Made by a program: the position numbers and the translations under genes
Assembly: GCA_944320815.1 (NCBI GenBank)
Contig: CALUIZ010000014.1
Location: forward strand, 17,602 to 81,601
Reading direction: 5' to 3'
From: an uncultured Phocaeicola sp.
Lineage (GTDB): Bacteria; Bacteroidota; Bacteroidia; Bacteroidales; Bacteroidaceae
DNA: 64,000 bases
The notes under the pieces: model-generated
What the model saw: the letters and a program-made list of their open reading frames with translations, nothing else
Database searches by the model: none
Told to the model about the DNA's origin: nothing
Shown here: piece by piece, positions 18,353-27,919 of the stretch
Layout of the letters: each line of letters begins with the position of its first letter
Numbering within the stretch: position 1 is the first letter of the stretch

Positions 18353-21235
18353 TTAGGCTTGTTTCTTGCATAATTTTTTGAAATCGCAACGTTCGCAATT
18401 CTCCTCGATTTCTGTCTGTGAGAAAGGAATCTCCGGGTCGAAGATGGTTTCCAGCAAGTCCTGAAGACGGCTTCTGAATTCGTCTTCATACAAGCTGAAA
18501 TCTTCCACGCGTGTCTTCTCTCTGTACTTTCCTATTTCAATGATGGGAGAGTAGTTGGCTGATGCTGCTTGGTGGATGTACAGCAGTGCCGGAGCGACAT
18601 GCCGTCCGTCTTTGTGCAGGCGGAGCATTCTTGACACGATGGCCGCATACAGGAATGTCTGGAAGATATGGCCCGGACGTTTCTTGCCGGGAGTGAACAC
18701 CGCTTCCAGATTTTCCGGGCATTCGGGGTTCCCTCCCGTCTTGTAGTCAACGATGCGCAGCATGTTGTCTTTCGTGTCCGTGCGGTCGATGATTCCTCCG
18801 ATACATGTCCTGATGCTTCCCGAAGGTATGTTGATTTCCATTTCCTCCTTCACTTTCTGTTCCGAGCTTCCGAATGTGAAAGGAGTATGGTTCAGGTCTG
18901 TTCTCAGCAACTGGCGCACATAGCGGAGGATAACCGCAGAATTGAGCAGTTGCGTTCCGTTGTATTCCGGCAGTCGGTCGTTTCCGGTGTGGAAGAATAG
19001 TTCCCGGAATCCGTCGTCCACATATTTCTGGAGACGGACCTCGTTTTTCGGGTTGAGCAGTGTTTCCAGTGCTTCTCTGCTGACGGTTTTCTGGCGGGCG
19101 GTCAGATCCTTGTATATGTGTTCGGCCGCATAATGGAAGATGCTTCCGAACGTTGCCGGGTCAATGTCTGCGCTGACCTCATCGGGCGCGCTCAGTTTTG
19201 CCACATATCTGTAGTAGAATTTCAGCGGGCAGTCGAGGTATGTGTTCAGTGCCGAAGGGGAAATCATGGCCTGCGCGTTGCATCGCATGTCGAATGTCTG
19301 GCGCATGGTGTTCTGGATGTCCGGCGTTTTGCGGATGCTTATCGGTCCGGAAGTCACGGGTGCCTGTTCCGCTTCAAGCTGTCCCCGCCTGATGGGGTGG
19401 TTCCATTCTATGAGGAACTGAAGCATGAAGCGCGACATCTCTCCGCGGTTCATTCCGTCGGTGGCCGTGTTGTAGACCAGGGTCGCTTTCTCCGCCCGTT
19501 GCAGCAGGCGATAGAAATAATAGGCATATACCGCTATCTTGTGGTCGATTGTGGTCATGCCGAACGCTTTACGCAGATTATAGGGGATAAAGGAAGAGTC
19601 GCTTCCCGACTGGGGGAGTTTTCCTTCGTTGACAGACAACAGAATGAGATGCCGGAAGTCGAGATTGCGCGTTTCCAGCACTCCCATCACTTGCAGACCG
19701 ATGGCCGGCTCTCCATGAAAAGGAATGCTTGATGCCGACATGACGCGTGTGAGGAGTCTTCTCAGGGTGGAGGAATTTACTTTCAGGTCTCCGTCGTCTA
19801 TCAGTCCGTGAAAGCGGTTGACGAGCGTGAACGCCTTGAATAGTGCCTCCCGGTAAAGTTGTCCGAACGCGTCGTGCTCCTGTCCGTTCCGGTTCCGGTA
19901 GAGGGTGGCGATTCGTTTCAGCAGTTCCGACAGATGTGCGCAGAGACTTTCGTTTGTGAGGCAGGGAGCGAACACATCTTGCTGCGTTTCGTCGGCGGAA
20001 AGTTCGGACGGAAGCGGGTAGAAACGGTTTTGTCTTGTCAGCTCCTTCAGAAGCGAATCTGTCTTGTCCGAGAGTTCCCGCAGGTAGGGATGTTTGAGAA
20101 TACCTGTCACTTGAGCAAAGGTGAACCGCCCTGTCTGCGGATTGTATCCTTCTGTATGTAATTCCACGAACAACTTGACGAAACTGTATGCCGGAGTCTG
20201 TGAAAGCGGGAATCCCATGGTGATGTTGGTGTGCCGGATGTTTTCGGGGAGTGAGTGGAGCACCGGCTGAAGCAGTGATTCGTTGCAGAGTACTACGGCG
20301 GTTTCCTTCTCGGTTGTTGTCAGATTTTCCCTGATCCATTGTGGCAGGTAACGTGTCTGGCCGTTCTCGGTAGGCGAGGCGATGTATCTTATTTCTTTGG
20401 GTCCGGACAGATTGTCGAAGCATGAGGGCGGCAGTTCCGAAGGGAAGTCTCTCAGGTTCCGGCGGATGAACTCACCTGCCTCATGAGGATGCCTTTCCAG
20501 ATAGAACTTGTCGTAGTCCCAGTAGAACATGGCCTTCCCTGCCTCGTGCAGCTTGCTGAATAAGGTATGCTCCACTTTGTTCAGCACATTGAACCCCACG
20601 AACACATAACGGTCGTAAGGCAGACCGGCCACATCGAGCGATTCGATGACATGACGGTAAAGCATCCCTTCATAGGCAATTCCTTGTGCGGCAAGCAGCT
20701 TCTTGTAGCGGGTATATATTTCGCCTAACACGTTCCACAGTGAGATGAAACGCCGTTTCAGCTCCGTCTCATGATTGATGGAGAAGTTGCGGAAGAACTG
20801 GCTGACAGCTTCTTTCTGTCCTTCCTCCAGAAAACTGTAATTGTCTACCACCTCATTCAGGTCTTTCAGGTTACTGAACAGTGTGGCGGTGTCGGCCATG
20901 TTCTTGTCTGCGTCGTCGAAATCACTGATCAGCATCTCTCCCCAGAAGTAGAAATCGTCCAGTGTCTCATCGCGTCCCGTGACTTCCCTGAACACCTTGT
21001 AGAGGTCGCAGACCAGCTTTATGGAATCTCCTGTTGTCAGTTCGGAAGAATGCGTGAAAAGTTCGCTGATGCTCAGGTAAGAGGGCGACCAGAGAGGCTT
21101 TGAACTTTCTCCGGTCAGATATTCGTTGAAAAAAAGTCCGGCACGTTTGTTCGGAAACACGACAGCGGTCCGTGTGAAGTCTCCGCCTGTTTTCTGATAT
21201 AAGTCGTGTGCCACTTGTTTGAGAAATGTTTCCAT
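18353..21235 (-). CDS. addB: PD-(D/E)XK nuclease, AddB-like subunit of a recombination helicase-nuclease
   Basis: 960 residues. It begins with an inactive helicase-like region (TAVVFPNKRAGLFFNEYL). The C-terminal nuclease contains CPLKFYYRYVAKLS, GGIIDRTDTKDNMLRIVDYK (the D...DYK catalytic core) and a closing ENCERCDFKKLC. The separated Cys plus the terminal CxxC...C are the Fe-S cluster ligands expected in AddB nucleases. With AddA it processes double-strand DNA ends for RecA-dependent repair. It starts 15 nt after the addA stop on the same strand. Confidence 0.85.
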   Translation of the reverse strand: METFLKQVAHDLYQKTGGDFTRTAVVFPNKRAGLFFNEYLTGESSKPLWSPSYLSISELFTHSSELTTGDSIKLVCDLYKVFREVTGRDETLDDFYFWGEMLISDFDDADKNMADTATLFSNLKDLNEVVDNYSFLEEGQKEAVSQFFRNFSINHETELKRRFISLWNVLGEIYTRYKKLLAAQGIAYEGMLYRHVIESLDVAGLPYDRYVFVGFNVLNKVEHTLFSKLHEAGKAMFYWDYDKFYLERHPHEAGEFIRRNLRDFPSELPPSCFDNLSGPKEIRYIASPTENGQTRYLPQWIRENLTTTEKETAVVLCNESLLQPVLHSLPENIRHTNITMGFPLSQTPAYSFVKLFVELHTEGYNPQTGRFTFAQVTGILKHPYLRELSDKTDSLLKELTRQNRFYPLPSELSADETQQDVFAPCLTNESLCAHLSELLKRIATLYRNRNGQEHDAFGQLYREALFKAFTLVNRFHGLIDDGDLKVNSSTLRRLLTRVMSASSIPFHGEPAIGLQVMGVLETRNLDFRHLILLSVNEGKLPQSGSDSSFIPYNLRKAFGMTTIDHKIAVYAYYFYRLLQRAEKATLVYNTATDGMNRGEMSRFMLQFLIEWNHPIRRGQLEAEQAPVTSGPISIRKTPDIQNTMRQTFDMRCNAQAMISPSALNTYLDCPLKFYYRYVAKLSAPDEVSADIDPATFGSIFHYAAEHIYKDLTARQKTVSREALETLLNPKNEVRLQKYVDDGFRELFFHTGNDRLPEYNGTQLLNSAVILRYVRQLLRTDLNHTPFTFGSSEQKVKEEMEINIPSGSIRTCIGGIIDRTDTKDNMLRIVDYKTGGNPECPENLEAVFTPGKKRPGHIFQTFLYAAIVSRMLRLHKDGRHVAPALLYIHQAASANYSPIIEIGKYREKTRVEDFSLYEDEFRSRLQDLLETIFDPEIPFSQTEIEENCERCDFKKLCKKQA

Positions 21236-21250
21236 GATGTCCTTTCAAAG

Positions 21251-24200
21251 TTAGTCTACGGGTTCAAGTTCGTTTGCTGTCACATACCACAGATACCCTT
21301 CCATTTGTTGCGTGTATCCCATGGCTTTCAGCAGTTCCATGTACTCATGCACCTGTTTCCGATGAGAGTTGTTCCTTTTCCCGAACTTGAAGTCGACTAC
21401 GACCACCCTTCCGTTTTTCATCATTACCCGGTCGGGCCGTCGGGTCTGCATGTTTCCTTTATCGTCGGTGAAGATGATGCTGCATTCGTTGTATAGCTTC
21501 CATCCGCCATCGAACCATTCCTGCACTTGAGGGCTTTCCAATGCCTTCCGGGCCAGTCCGGTGATTTCTTCTTCTTGTGCGGCCGATTCGAATACACCTT
21601 CGAAACGTAGGTTCTCAATGGCCTTGGGCAAATCGCTTTTCTTTTCTACGGATGCGAACACCCTGTGCAGCAGTTGTCCTCTGAGAATATATTCTTCAGG
21701 ATTCTTTTCTTCGTCTCCCCGGATGAAATCGGCCGAGCGGTTGGACTGTTTGAACTCGATGTCCGTTTCCAGACTCTCTATTCTGACGGGAATGGCTTCC
21801 GGCTGTATGGACAGACGATTCTTCTTCTTTTTCTTTTCCTCATCTCTTTCCAGACACGTCGTTCCATATTCAAACGTTTCGGGTGCGTCTTCCTTTTCTT
21901 CGTCTCCATCCGTTTCTGTTTCGTCCATCTTCGGTGACCCCATCTCACTTATGGCTTCATAAATCAGACCCGACACCGTGTTCTGCTGGTTCTTCTTGCT
22001 GAACACGACCAGATTCTTGCAGGCACGCGTGAAAGCCACGTAAAGCAGGTTCAGGTTGTCCACCCAAAGCTGGAGGCGTTCTTCCAGATAACTTTCGCAA
22101 TATACGGATTCGGCCATAGCCTTTGAATAGTTGATGGGAGCGATGTCCAGTTGGTTGAAGGGAGGAATGTCTGTAGCTTTTCCGCTTCCTGCCACCGAGC
22201 ACCATATCAGATGGCTGTTTGTCTCATTCTCCATTTTCCAGTCGCAGAACGGGATGATTACCGTATGGAACTCCAGTCCCTTTGACTTGTGTATCGACAG
22301 AATCCGGATACCTTCAATTTCTCCGGAAGGGATTGTCTTTTCATGCAGAGTTTCGTCCCAATAGTTGATGAAGGCTGTCAGGTCGGAAGAGTTTTCTCCG
22401 ATATATTCCGTTACCGCATCAAAGAAGGCGCAGACATAGGCATCCTGATGTCCGATTTCCTGCAGATTGAAAAGCCGGAAAAGTTTTTCCAGCAGTTCGT
22501 ATAGCGGCATGAAGCGCAGTCCCTCTTCCTGTTTCAGAAATTCTTCGGGAAGATAATTGTCCGCACCGCGAAGCAATATTGTGTTCAGGTCGGTCTCTTT
22601 GCGCATGATTTCCCTTTGATAAGTGCCGGCGAGTCTTGCCTGAGAAATCAGGTCATCGGGTGAAGCAAGATAGCGCAGCCCGTCCATCATCATGTTCACT
22701 GCGAGCGATGCATCCAGGCGGAACGCTTCGTCAGAGACGATTCTGTAGGGGGTATGTTCTTCAAAATAGTCAGCGATGGCAGGAATCGTTTTGTTTTTCC
22801 GCACCAGAATAGCAATGTCTTCCGTATGCAGTCCTTGGGAGATGAGCCTCTCCACTTCCTCCGCGAGACAGGCCAGCGTCGTTTCTGTGTAAGGATTTTC
22901 CTTGTTGTCCGGGAGGAACGTGATTTTCACATATCCCTTTTCTTCTTTTTTTGCCGTTTTCTGCTTCACGTCACTGTATGCGTTGACCAGTTGGGTGCAT
23001 ACACTTTTCCTTTCTTCCTCGTAGCGCGAGTTAAGTACATAGCAGGCTGCCTGGAAGATTTCATTGTTGAACCGGATGATACGTGCCTCACTTCTCCAGT
23101 TCGTGTCGAGCGTGCATTCTTTTGTGCGGAATCCGGATTCTTCCGACAGGTTGGCCAGAATCTTCCAGTCGCCGTTCCGCCAGCGGTAAATGCTCTGCTT
23201 GACATCGCCCACTATCAGGCTTCCTTCCTTTTGGGAAAGACATTCATCGAGCAGGAGATGGAAATTTTCCCATTGCATGCGCGACGTGTCCTGAAATTCG
23301 TCAATCATCACCGTGTCGAGTGTAGTCCCGATCTTTTCATAGATGAAGGATGCGTCCCCCTCCCGTATCAGTCCATGAAGCAGTGCGTTGGTGTCGGAGA
23401 GCAGAAAACGGTTGTGTTCCTGATTCTGGAGCCTCACTTCATTGTCAATGTCAGCCAGCAGTCTCAGGTTGTTCAGATACCTCAGTGAGAGGTCGCACGA
23501 GTTGACCAGCATGTTGTTCTGGGGCCGGACGCTTTCCGCCTCTTCCAGCAGAGGGATGAGCTGGGATGAGGCCAGCGAGCGGATCAGACTCCGGTTAGGG
23601 GAAGTCGCCGCAGCCCAGTTTGCCGCGTCTGCCAGACACTTCTCGGCGGTGGCATTTCTGATGTCGTTGCCCAGATTGCCGTTTGCCAGTTTTCTGAAAT
23701 AGCTTCCGATGCCGTTTCTTCCACCCTTCAAGTCCTCCGGAACCAGATTGTTCCGCTGCAGGATGTCAGTGAAGCGTGCGCTGATGTCTGCCATCTGTTT
23801 GAGAGCGGCCTCGCGGAGATCCTGCAGCGTTTTGCGATATTGGGGGATAAAATGCGGGTCGGCCAGCTTCTTGCGCAGTTCGTGCCCTTTTTCGATGTAA
23901 CTCTCGTCGAAGATGTTCCATCCGAAATTCTTGATTTCGCCCGACACATTCCATCTCTTGTCATCAGAAATCCGCTCTTCGATGTATTCCAGCAGCCAAG
24001 CAAGCACCGGAGAACGGCGCGTAAGCTTTTCTATCATCGCGTTGACCGCATCTTCGAGCACCTCCCCGTTGTTCAGTTCGATGGTAAGGTTGGCCCCCAG
24101 CTCCAGTTCTCTGGAAAGATTCTTCAGAACCGACTGGAAAAAGGAGTCGATCGTTTCAATCCGGAAACGGCTGTAGTCATGGATAATGCGGGTGAGTGCC

Positions 24201-24490
24201 TCCTGTGCAGACCGTCTGATTTCTTCGTCCGTCTTTTGCGAATGTTTCCGTATTTCCTTCATGTAGCTTTCCGAGTCCGCATCATCAGAGGCGATGCCGT
24301 ACAATTGTTCCAGAATACGCTCTTTCATTTCTGCGGTAGCCTTGTTGGTGAACGTGACAGCCAGAATCCGACGGTAAGCGGCCGGGTCCTCTATAAGCTG
24401 GCGGATATAGTGTGCGGCCAGCGTGAACGTTTTTCCGGAACCGGCCGAAGCCTTGTAGACCAGGAGTTGGGGATGTGGTGAGTCGGGCAT
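21251..24490 (-). CDS. addA: UvrD/AddA-type helicase-nuclease
   Basis: 1079 residues from the ATG at 24490 (MPDSPHPQLLVYKASAGSGK), four bases after the fadD stop. A longer frame back to 24541 would overlap fadD. SF1 helicase motifs are Walker A ASAGSGKTFTLAAHYI, motif Ia LAVTFTNKATAEM, DEFQDTSRMQW, LDTNWRSE, and IRILSIHKSKGLEFHTVI near the middle. The C-terminus has the RecB-like nuclease motif VVVVDFKFGKRN. An acidic/Lys-rich linker (GDEEKEDAPETF, DEEKKKKKN) lies before the nuclease domain. It acts with AddB in DNA end resection. Confidence 0.88.
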   Translation of the reverse strand: MPDSPHPQLLVYKASAGSGKTFTLAAHYIRQLIEDPAAYRRILAVTFTNKATAEMKERILEQLYGIASDDADSESYMKEIRKHSQKTDEEIRRSAQEALTRIIHDYSRFRIETIDSFFQSVLKNLSRELELGANLTIELNNGEVLEDAVNAMIEKLTRRSPVLAWLLEYIEERISDDKRWNVSGEIKNFGWNIFDESYIEKGHELRKKLADPHFIPQYRKTLQDLREAALKQMADISARFTDILQRNNLVPEDLKGGRNGIGSYFRKLANGNLGNDIRNATAEKCLADAANWAAATSPNRSLIRSLASSQLIPLLEEAESVRPQNNMLVNSCDLSLRYLNNLRLLADIDNEVRLQNQEHNRFLLSDTNALLHGLIREGDASFIYEKIGTTLDTVMIDEFQDTSRMQWENFHLLLDECLSQKEGSLIVGDVKQSIYRWRNGDWKILANLSEESGFRTKECTLDTNWRSEARIIRFNNEIFQAACYVLNSRYEEERKSVCTQLVNAYSDVKQKTAKKEEKGYVKITFLPDNKENPYTETTLACLAEEVERLISQGLHTEDIAILVRKNKTIPAIADYFEEHTPYRIVSDEAFRLDASLAVNMMMDGLRYLASPDDLISQARLAGTYQREIMRKETDLNTILLRGADNYLPEEFLKQEEGLRFMPLYELLEKLFRLFNLQEIGHQDAYVCAFFDAVTEYIGENSSDLTAFINYWDETLHEKTIPSGEIEGIRILSIHKSKGLEFHTVIIPFCDWKMENETNSHLIWCSVAGSGKATDIPPFNQLDIAPINYSKAMAESVYCESYLEERLQLWVDNLNLLYVAFTRACKNLVVFSKKNQQNTVSGLIYEAISEMGSPKMDETETDGDEEKEDAPETFEYGTTCLERDEEKKKKKNRLSIQPEAIPVRIESLETDIEFKQSNRSADFIRGDEEKNPEEYILRGQLLHRVFASVEKKSDLPKAIENLRFEGVFESAAQEEEITGLARKALESPQVQEWFDGGWKLYNECSIIFTDDKGNMQTRRPDRVMMKNGRVVVVDFKFGKRNNSHRKQVHEYMELLKAMGYTQQMEGYLWYVTANELEPVD

Positions 24491-24494
24491 GTCA

Positions 24495-26147
24495 TCATTG
24501 ATATAAGAAGCGTTTGATACTTTTTTTCGCCGTTTTCTCAAATTCCTCCGGATAGAGCTTCACGTGGGCAATCTGCGAATAGGCCGGAAGTAGCTTGTTC
24601 AGTTCCACGCGGTTTGTTTCAATAGCCTCTTCAAGCTGCTGCTTTGTCAGGTTCTGCGTGAAAGCCTCTTCGTTGTCCGGATAGACAAGAGCGACGAGCT
24701 TGTTGTCTTTCAGGATGACAAGCGATTCGTTGACGAACGGCATGTTGTTGAGCCGCGCCTCGATTTCTTCCGGATAGATGTTCTGTCCGGATGCGGTGAG
24801 AAGCATGTTCTTGCAGCGTCCCTTGATGAAGATATTTCCTTCCGCGTCCTTCACTGCCATGTCTCCGGTGTGCAGCCACCCGTTTTTGTCGATGGTCTGT
24901 TCTGTGGCTTCCTGGTTCTTGAAATACCCCAGCATCACGTTCATCCCGCGGCAGAGCAGTTCACCCGGTACGTTTTCCGGGTCGGGCGAATCGACTTTCG
25001 TCTCCATGTTCGACACCGTTTTTCCGCACGAAGTGTACTGGATTTCGTCCCATCGGCTGTGGCAGATGAGCGGCGCACATTCCGTCATGCCGTAGGCGAT
25101 GGTATAAGGGAAGTTGATTTTGCGCAGAAAGGCTTCCACCTCCGCATTGAAGGGTGCGCCTCCGATGACGATTTCAATGAAGTTCCCCCCGAACACCTCC
25201 ATGGCCTGTCTGCGTATCTGCTCCTTGATTTTGTCGCTGACGATAGGGATATGCAGCAGGAGTTTCCCCAGTTTGTTGTCCACTTGCGGAAGGATGTTCT
25301 TCTTGAATATTTTTTCCACGATCAGCGGCACGCAGGCGATGACACGGGGCCGGATGACGGCAAACGACTCGGCGATGATTTTGGGACTGGGCATGCGGGT
25401 CAGGAACCACAGATGTGCTCCTACGGTGACACCATAGAGAAAATCGAACACAAGTCCGAAGATATGTCCCAGCGGAAGCATCGAGACGATGCGGTCGCCC
25501 GGCTGGAGTCCCACCTTCGAGTGTATGTGTACGATGTTCGAGATGATGCTCCGGTAAGGCAGCATCACGCCTTTCGAGTAACCGGTGGTGCCTGATGTAT
25601 AGTTGATGACGGCCAGTTCCTCCGGGTCTTCCCGCCGGTATGACACCTGTTCCGCACGGAAGCGGCAGGGATATTTCTTCCCGAATTCCTCGTTCAGATG
25701 CTCTCTGGCATAAGTGAGGCGTTTTGAACGTGAAACCACCAGATCATTGTTCTTCAGTTCGATGATGCCTTCCAGATTCGGCATCGCGCGTTCGTTGAAG
25801 TTCTCCCACACCTGATCGCCCACGAAAAGCATGCGCGCTTCAGAATGGTTGACGATGTGGTGCACGTTGTCCGCCTTGAATTCGTGAAGAATAGGTACGG
25901 CCACCGCTCCATAGGTCACTATCCCCAGAAAAGCGGCTGTCCAGTTGGCACTGTTCCGTCCGCACAACGCTATCTTGTCGCCTTTCTTTATTCCCGCGTG
26001 CTCGAACAGGATGTGCATCTTCTCTATTTTCCGGGCTACGTCGCGATATTGCAGTGTGGCTCCCTTGTAATCGGTCAGGGCATCCAGATTCCAGTTTTTC
26101 CGGATACTTTGTTCTACCAGTTGTATAAAGCTGTCTTGGTTTTCCAT
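24495..26147 (-). CDS. Long-chain fatty acid-CoA ligase (AMP-binding enzyme)
   Basis: 550 residues. The adenylate-forming P-loop motif INYTSGTTGYSKGVMLPYRS, AYGMTECAPLICHS, GELLCRGMNVMLGYF and WLHTGDMAVKDAEG are all present, with the C-terminal KNMLLTASGQNIYPEEIE hinge/lysine region. It activates fatty acids (or a related carboxylic acid) to acyl-AMP and then acyl-CoA. First gene of the minus-strand cluster with addA and addB. A TACTTTTG -7 box on the minus strand (26189-26182) lies 35 nt upstream. Confidence 0.87.
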   Translation of the reverse strand: MENQDSFIQLVEQSIRKNWNLDALTDYKGATLQYRDVARKIEKMHILFEHAGIKKGDKIALCGRNSANWTAAFLGIVTYGAVAVPILHEFKADNVHHIVNHSEARMLFVGDQVWENFNERAMPNLEGIIELKNNDLVVSRSKRLTYAREHLNEEFGKKYPCRFRAEQVSYRREDPEELAVINYTSGTTGYSKGVMLPYRSIISNIVHIHSKVGLQPGDRIVSMLPLGHIFGLVFDFLYGVTVGAHLWFLTRMPSPKIIAESFAVIRPRVIACVPLIVEKIFKKNILPQVDNKLGKLLLHIPIVSDKIKEQIRRQAMEVFGGNFIEIVIGGAPFNAEVEAFLRKINFPYTIAYGMTECAPLICHSRWDEIQYTSCGKTVSNMETKVDSPDPENVPGELLCRGMNVMLGYFKNQEATEQTIDKNGWLHTGDMAVKDAEGNIFIKGRCKNMLLTASGQNIYPEEIEARLNNMPFVNESLVILKDNKLVALVYPDNEEAFTQNLTKQQLEEAIETNRVELNKLLPAYSQIAHVKLYPEEFEKTAKKSIKRFLYQ

Positions 26148-26474
26148 TTTTTAAATTGCACAAATTTCAATACAATGTGCGCAAAAGTAATAAAACTTCA
26201 TCTAACTTTCTTGCACGGATGTAACTTTCTTTACATGCGGCAGACGATTTGACGTTCCGGACGGAAAAAATGGAGGAAAGTATGGCCGGTTCCGGATTTT
26301 TGTTTACCTTTGCTCCCGAATCCGATGCGGCCTTTCCGTTTTCTTTCCTTTTTCAGGCCGTATTTCTTTCGGAGAATTTCTATTTTTCATGTTTCATGTG
26401 CAGCCTCAGGACCGTATAGGCATTCGTCCGTTCTTTCATGACGGCCTGTCGGGCAGCAATATTTTCAGGATAAC
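26148..26474. other. Intergenic region between fadD and the accessory island
   Basis: Contains the minus-strand fadD promoter box (26182-26189) and a plus-strand TACCTTTG box at 26305-26312 that would drive transcription toward the small ORF at 26478. I see no gene in it. Confidence 0.5.
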
Positions 26475-26676
26475 ATTATGGAAAAATCAGAAAAGTATTT
26501 CAGGTATTTGAAGTTTCCTCTGGACCGGTTTTACAGGGAACGTTTCATGGATGACGTGTTTCCTTTCTTTTCCGGTGCGGAGAGAACATGAGACCGTCTT
26601 GCAGACGGCAGGAGAATAAGCCGGTATTTTTCCCGGAATATCGGGGAGCTTTGTCTGAATCATCAGGGTGTTTTTC
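26475..26676. repeat. 202-bp direct repeat, left copy
   Basis: Matches 27920-28121 at 196 of 202 positions with no gaps. It starts ATTATGGAAAAATCAG and ends CAGGGTGTTTTTC. Both copies contain a 37-codon ORF, a CCGTC-TTGCA-GACGG hairpin and a second CCGG...CCCGG element. The left copy ends inside the stop codon of the ATPase gene, so the repeats exactly bracket that gene and its promoter. Confidence 0.9.
26478..26591 (+). CDS. Small ORF (37 aa) in the left direct repeat, unknown function
   Basis: ATG at 26478; the product begins MEKSEKYFRYLKFPLDRF and ends FFSGAERT. It is rich in aromatic and charged residues, with no signal peptide. The same ORF exists in the right repeat copy with two amino-acid differences (Tyr to His, Pro to Ser). 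The changes are mostly non-synonymous, so selection on the protein is doubtful. It could be a truncated gene start carried by the repeat. Not recognised. Confidence 0.3.
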   Translation: MEKSEKYFRYLKFPLDRFYRERFMDDVFPFFSGAERT

Positions 26677-27805
26677 ACATTCCCAACTCCTTTTTTAGCC
26701 ACACTCTCATCACCGGATCAGGAATGACAACTTGTCGTTTCTCGATCTCTATGAGTTCCTTTTTGACTAATGCCCTCTTTATAATACTTACATTTGCAGA
26801 CGAACCGAGTTGGTATTTCTGCAAAACCTCTTGTGTGGTAAATTCACTATGAATCCCGTCTATGACAGCTCGTAGAAAATTCATCTGATAGGTCGTAAGA
26901 CTCTCGGTCTGTTTCTCGAACAACGGGGTATTCTGGTCAATAATATCTTGATATGCCGCCTCGAAATCCTGCTCGGTGGCAGTCCCGTCCGTATGAATCC
27001 ATACTAACCACGCCAACTGCTGAACATAAGACGAGTGGTTGTCCACTATCCGGCATATCTTTTCAGCCAACTCTCTTGAGATATTCTTGTACGTAGCTTC
27101 AAACCGGCCGCAGATATAATCCACCCAATCCGAAGTTCCGATTTTCGGCAGATAAATGACATCACCGAATTTATAGAACGGGAGATTCTTTTTCTCGAAC
27201 AGTTCATTCATCAAATGCTTCTTGCTGCCGAACAGACAATAGGATACAGACTTTTGTAGTTGCCACACAGTACGCAACCGTTTCTGAAATGTCTTGGAAT
27301 CCTTGAACTCGGCAATCTGCTGGAATTCGTCAATACACACAACGATATTGAAGCCTTTCTTCTGTGCTATTTTCTCCGGAAGCTGCAGAATCTCATCGAC
27401 ATCGTTACTTTTCGGATTCATTTCAAGCGAAATGGAGAAATCCGTCATGGGATCTGTACCTATTGAGATTTTCGGGCTGATACGAGAAAGGAATAGCTTG
27501 ACATTTTCCAACCACTCATCCAATTTCGAAGATGTTTGTTTGAGGACAGCAGCCGCAAATGCATCATAGAAATCCTTATCACTACGACACGAAAAAATGT
27601 CAAGATACACAATTTTCAATTTGTCGGATTGCGCCAAACGACATGCTTTCTGTACCAATGAGGTCTTGCCCCAGCGGCGAGGGGAAATCAGTATGGTATT
27701 GACGTTATGCCGAAAATTCAGCAACAGACGCTCCGTTTCTTTCTCCCTGTCGGTAAAATTATCGCCCGATGCGGCAACACCAAATATAAACGGCTTGTTC
27801 TCCAT
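26675..27805 (-). CDS. AAA family ATPase (archaeal-type ATPase_2 / STAND-like), unknown role
   Basis: 376 residues from ATG 27805; a TTG three codons earlier is less likely. Walker A is ISPRRWGKTSLVQ near residue 45 and Walker B is NIVVCIDEFQQIAEF. A KHLMNELF sensor-like segment follows. The C-terminal winged-helix-like part (SSANVSIIKRALVKKELIEI) ends VWLKKELGM. This is the abundant Bacteroidetes ATP-binding family, ENFTDREKE-type N-terminus, with no nuclease domain visible; its function is not established to my knowledge. Gene and promoter sit exactly between two 202-bp direct repeats, suggesting movement or duplication as a cassette. Confidence 0.8.
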   Translation of the reverse strand: MENKPFIFGVAASGDNFTDREKETERLLLNFRHNVNTILISPRRWGKTSLVQKACRLAQSDKLKIVYLDIFSCRSDKDFYDAFAAAVLKQTSSKLDEWLENVKLFLSRISPKISIGTDPMTDFSISLEMNPKSNDVDEILQLPEKIAQKKGFNIVVCIDEFQQIAEFKDSKTFQKRLRTVWQLQKSVSYCLFGSKKHLMNELFEKKNLPFYKFGDVIYLPKIGTSDWVDYICGRFEATYKNISRELAEKICRIVDNHSSYVQQLAWLVWIHTDGTATEQDFEAAYQDIIDQNTPLFEKQTESLTTYQMNFLRAVIDGIHSEFTTQEVLQKYQLGSSANVSIIKRALVKKELIEIEKRQVVIPDPVMRVWLKKELGM

Positions 27806-27830
27806 AATCTTCAAATCTTATTCAAGTGCA

Positions 27831-27878
27831 AAGATATGAAATAATATTGTTACTAATAATTTTATTACTAATAAAGTT
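27831..27878 (-). promoter_or_regulatory. Promoter region of the AAA ATPase with a direct repeat
   Basis: Minus-strand -7 box TATCTTTG (27838-27831) lies 25 nt before the ATG. Just upstream the sequence TTACTAATAA occurs twice with 15-bp spacing, in the -33 region. It could be an operator, but AT-rich direct repeats also arise by chance. Confidence 0.45.
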
Positions 27879-27919
27879 ATTTCTGCTTCTGCTTTTCTTC
27901 TGTTGACTGCATTAGAATT

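Noticed and set aside
18353..24490. addA-addB as a candidate anti-phage system
   Set aside because: Both subunits have the normal domain order of a chromosomal RecBCD-like repair enzyme and no defence genes adjoin them.
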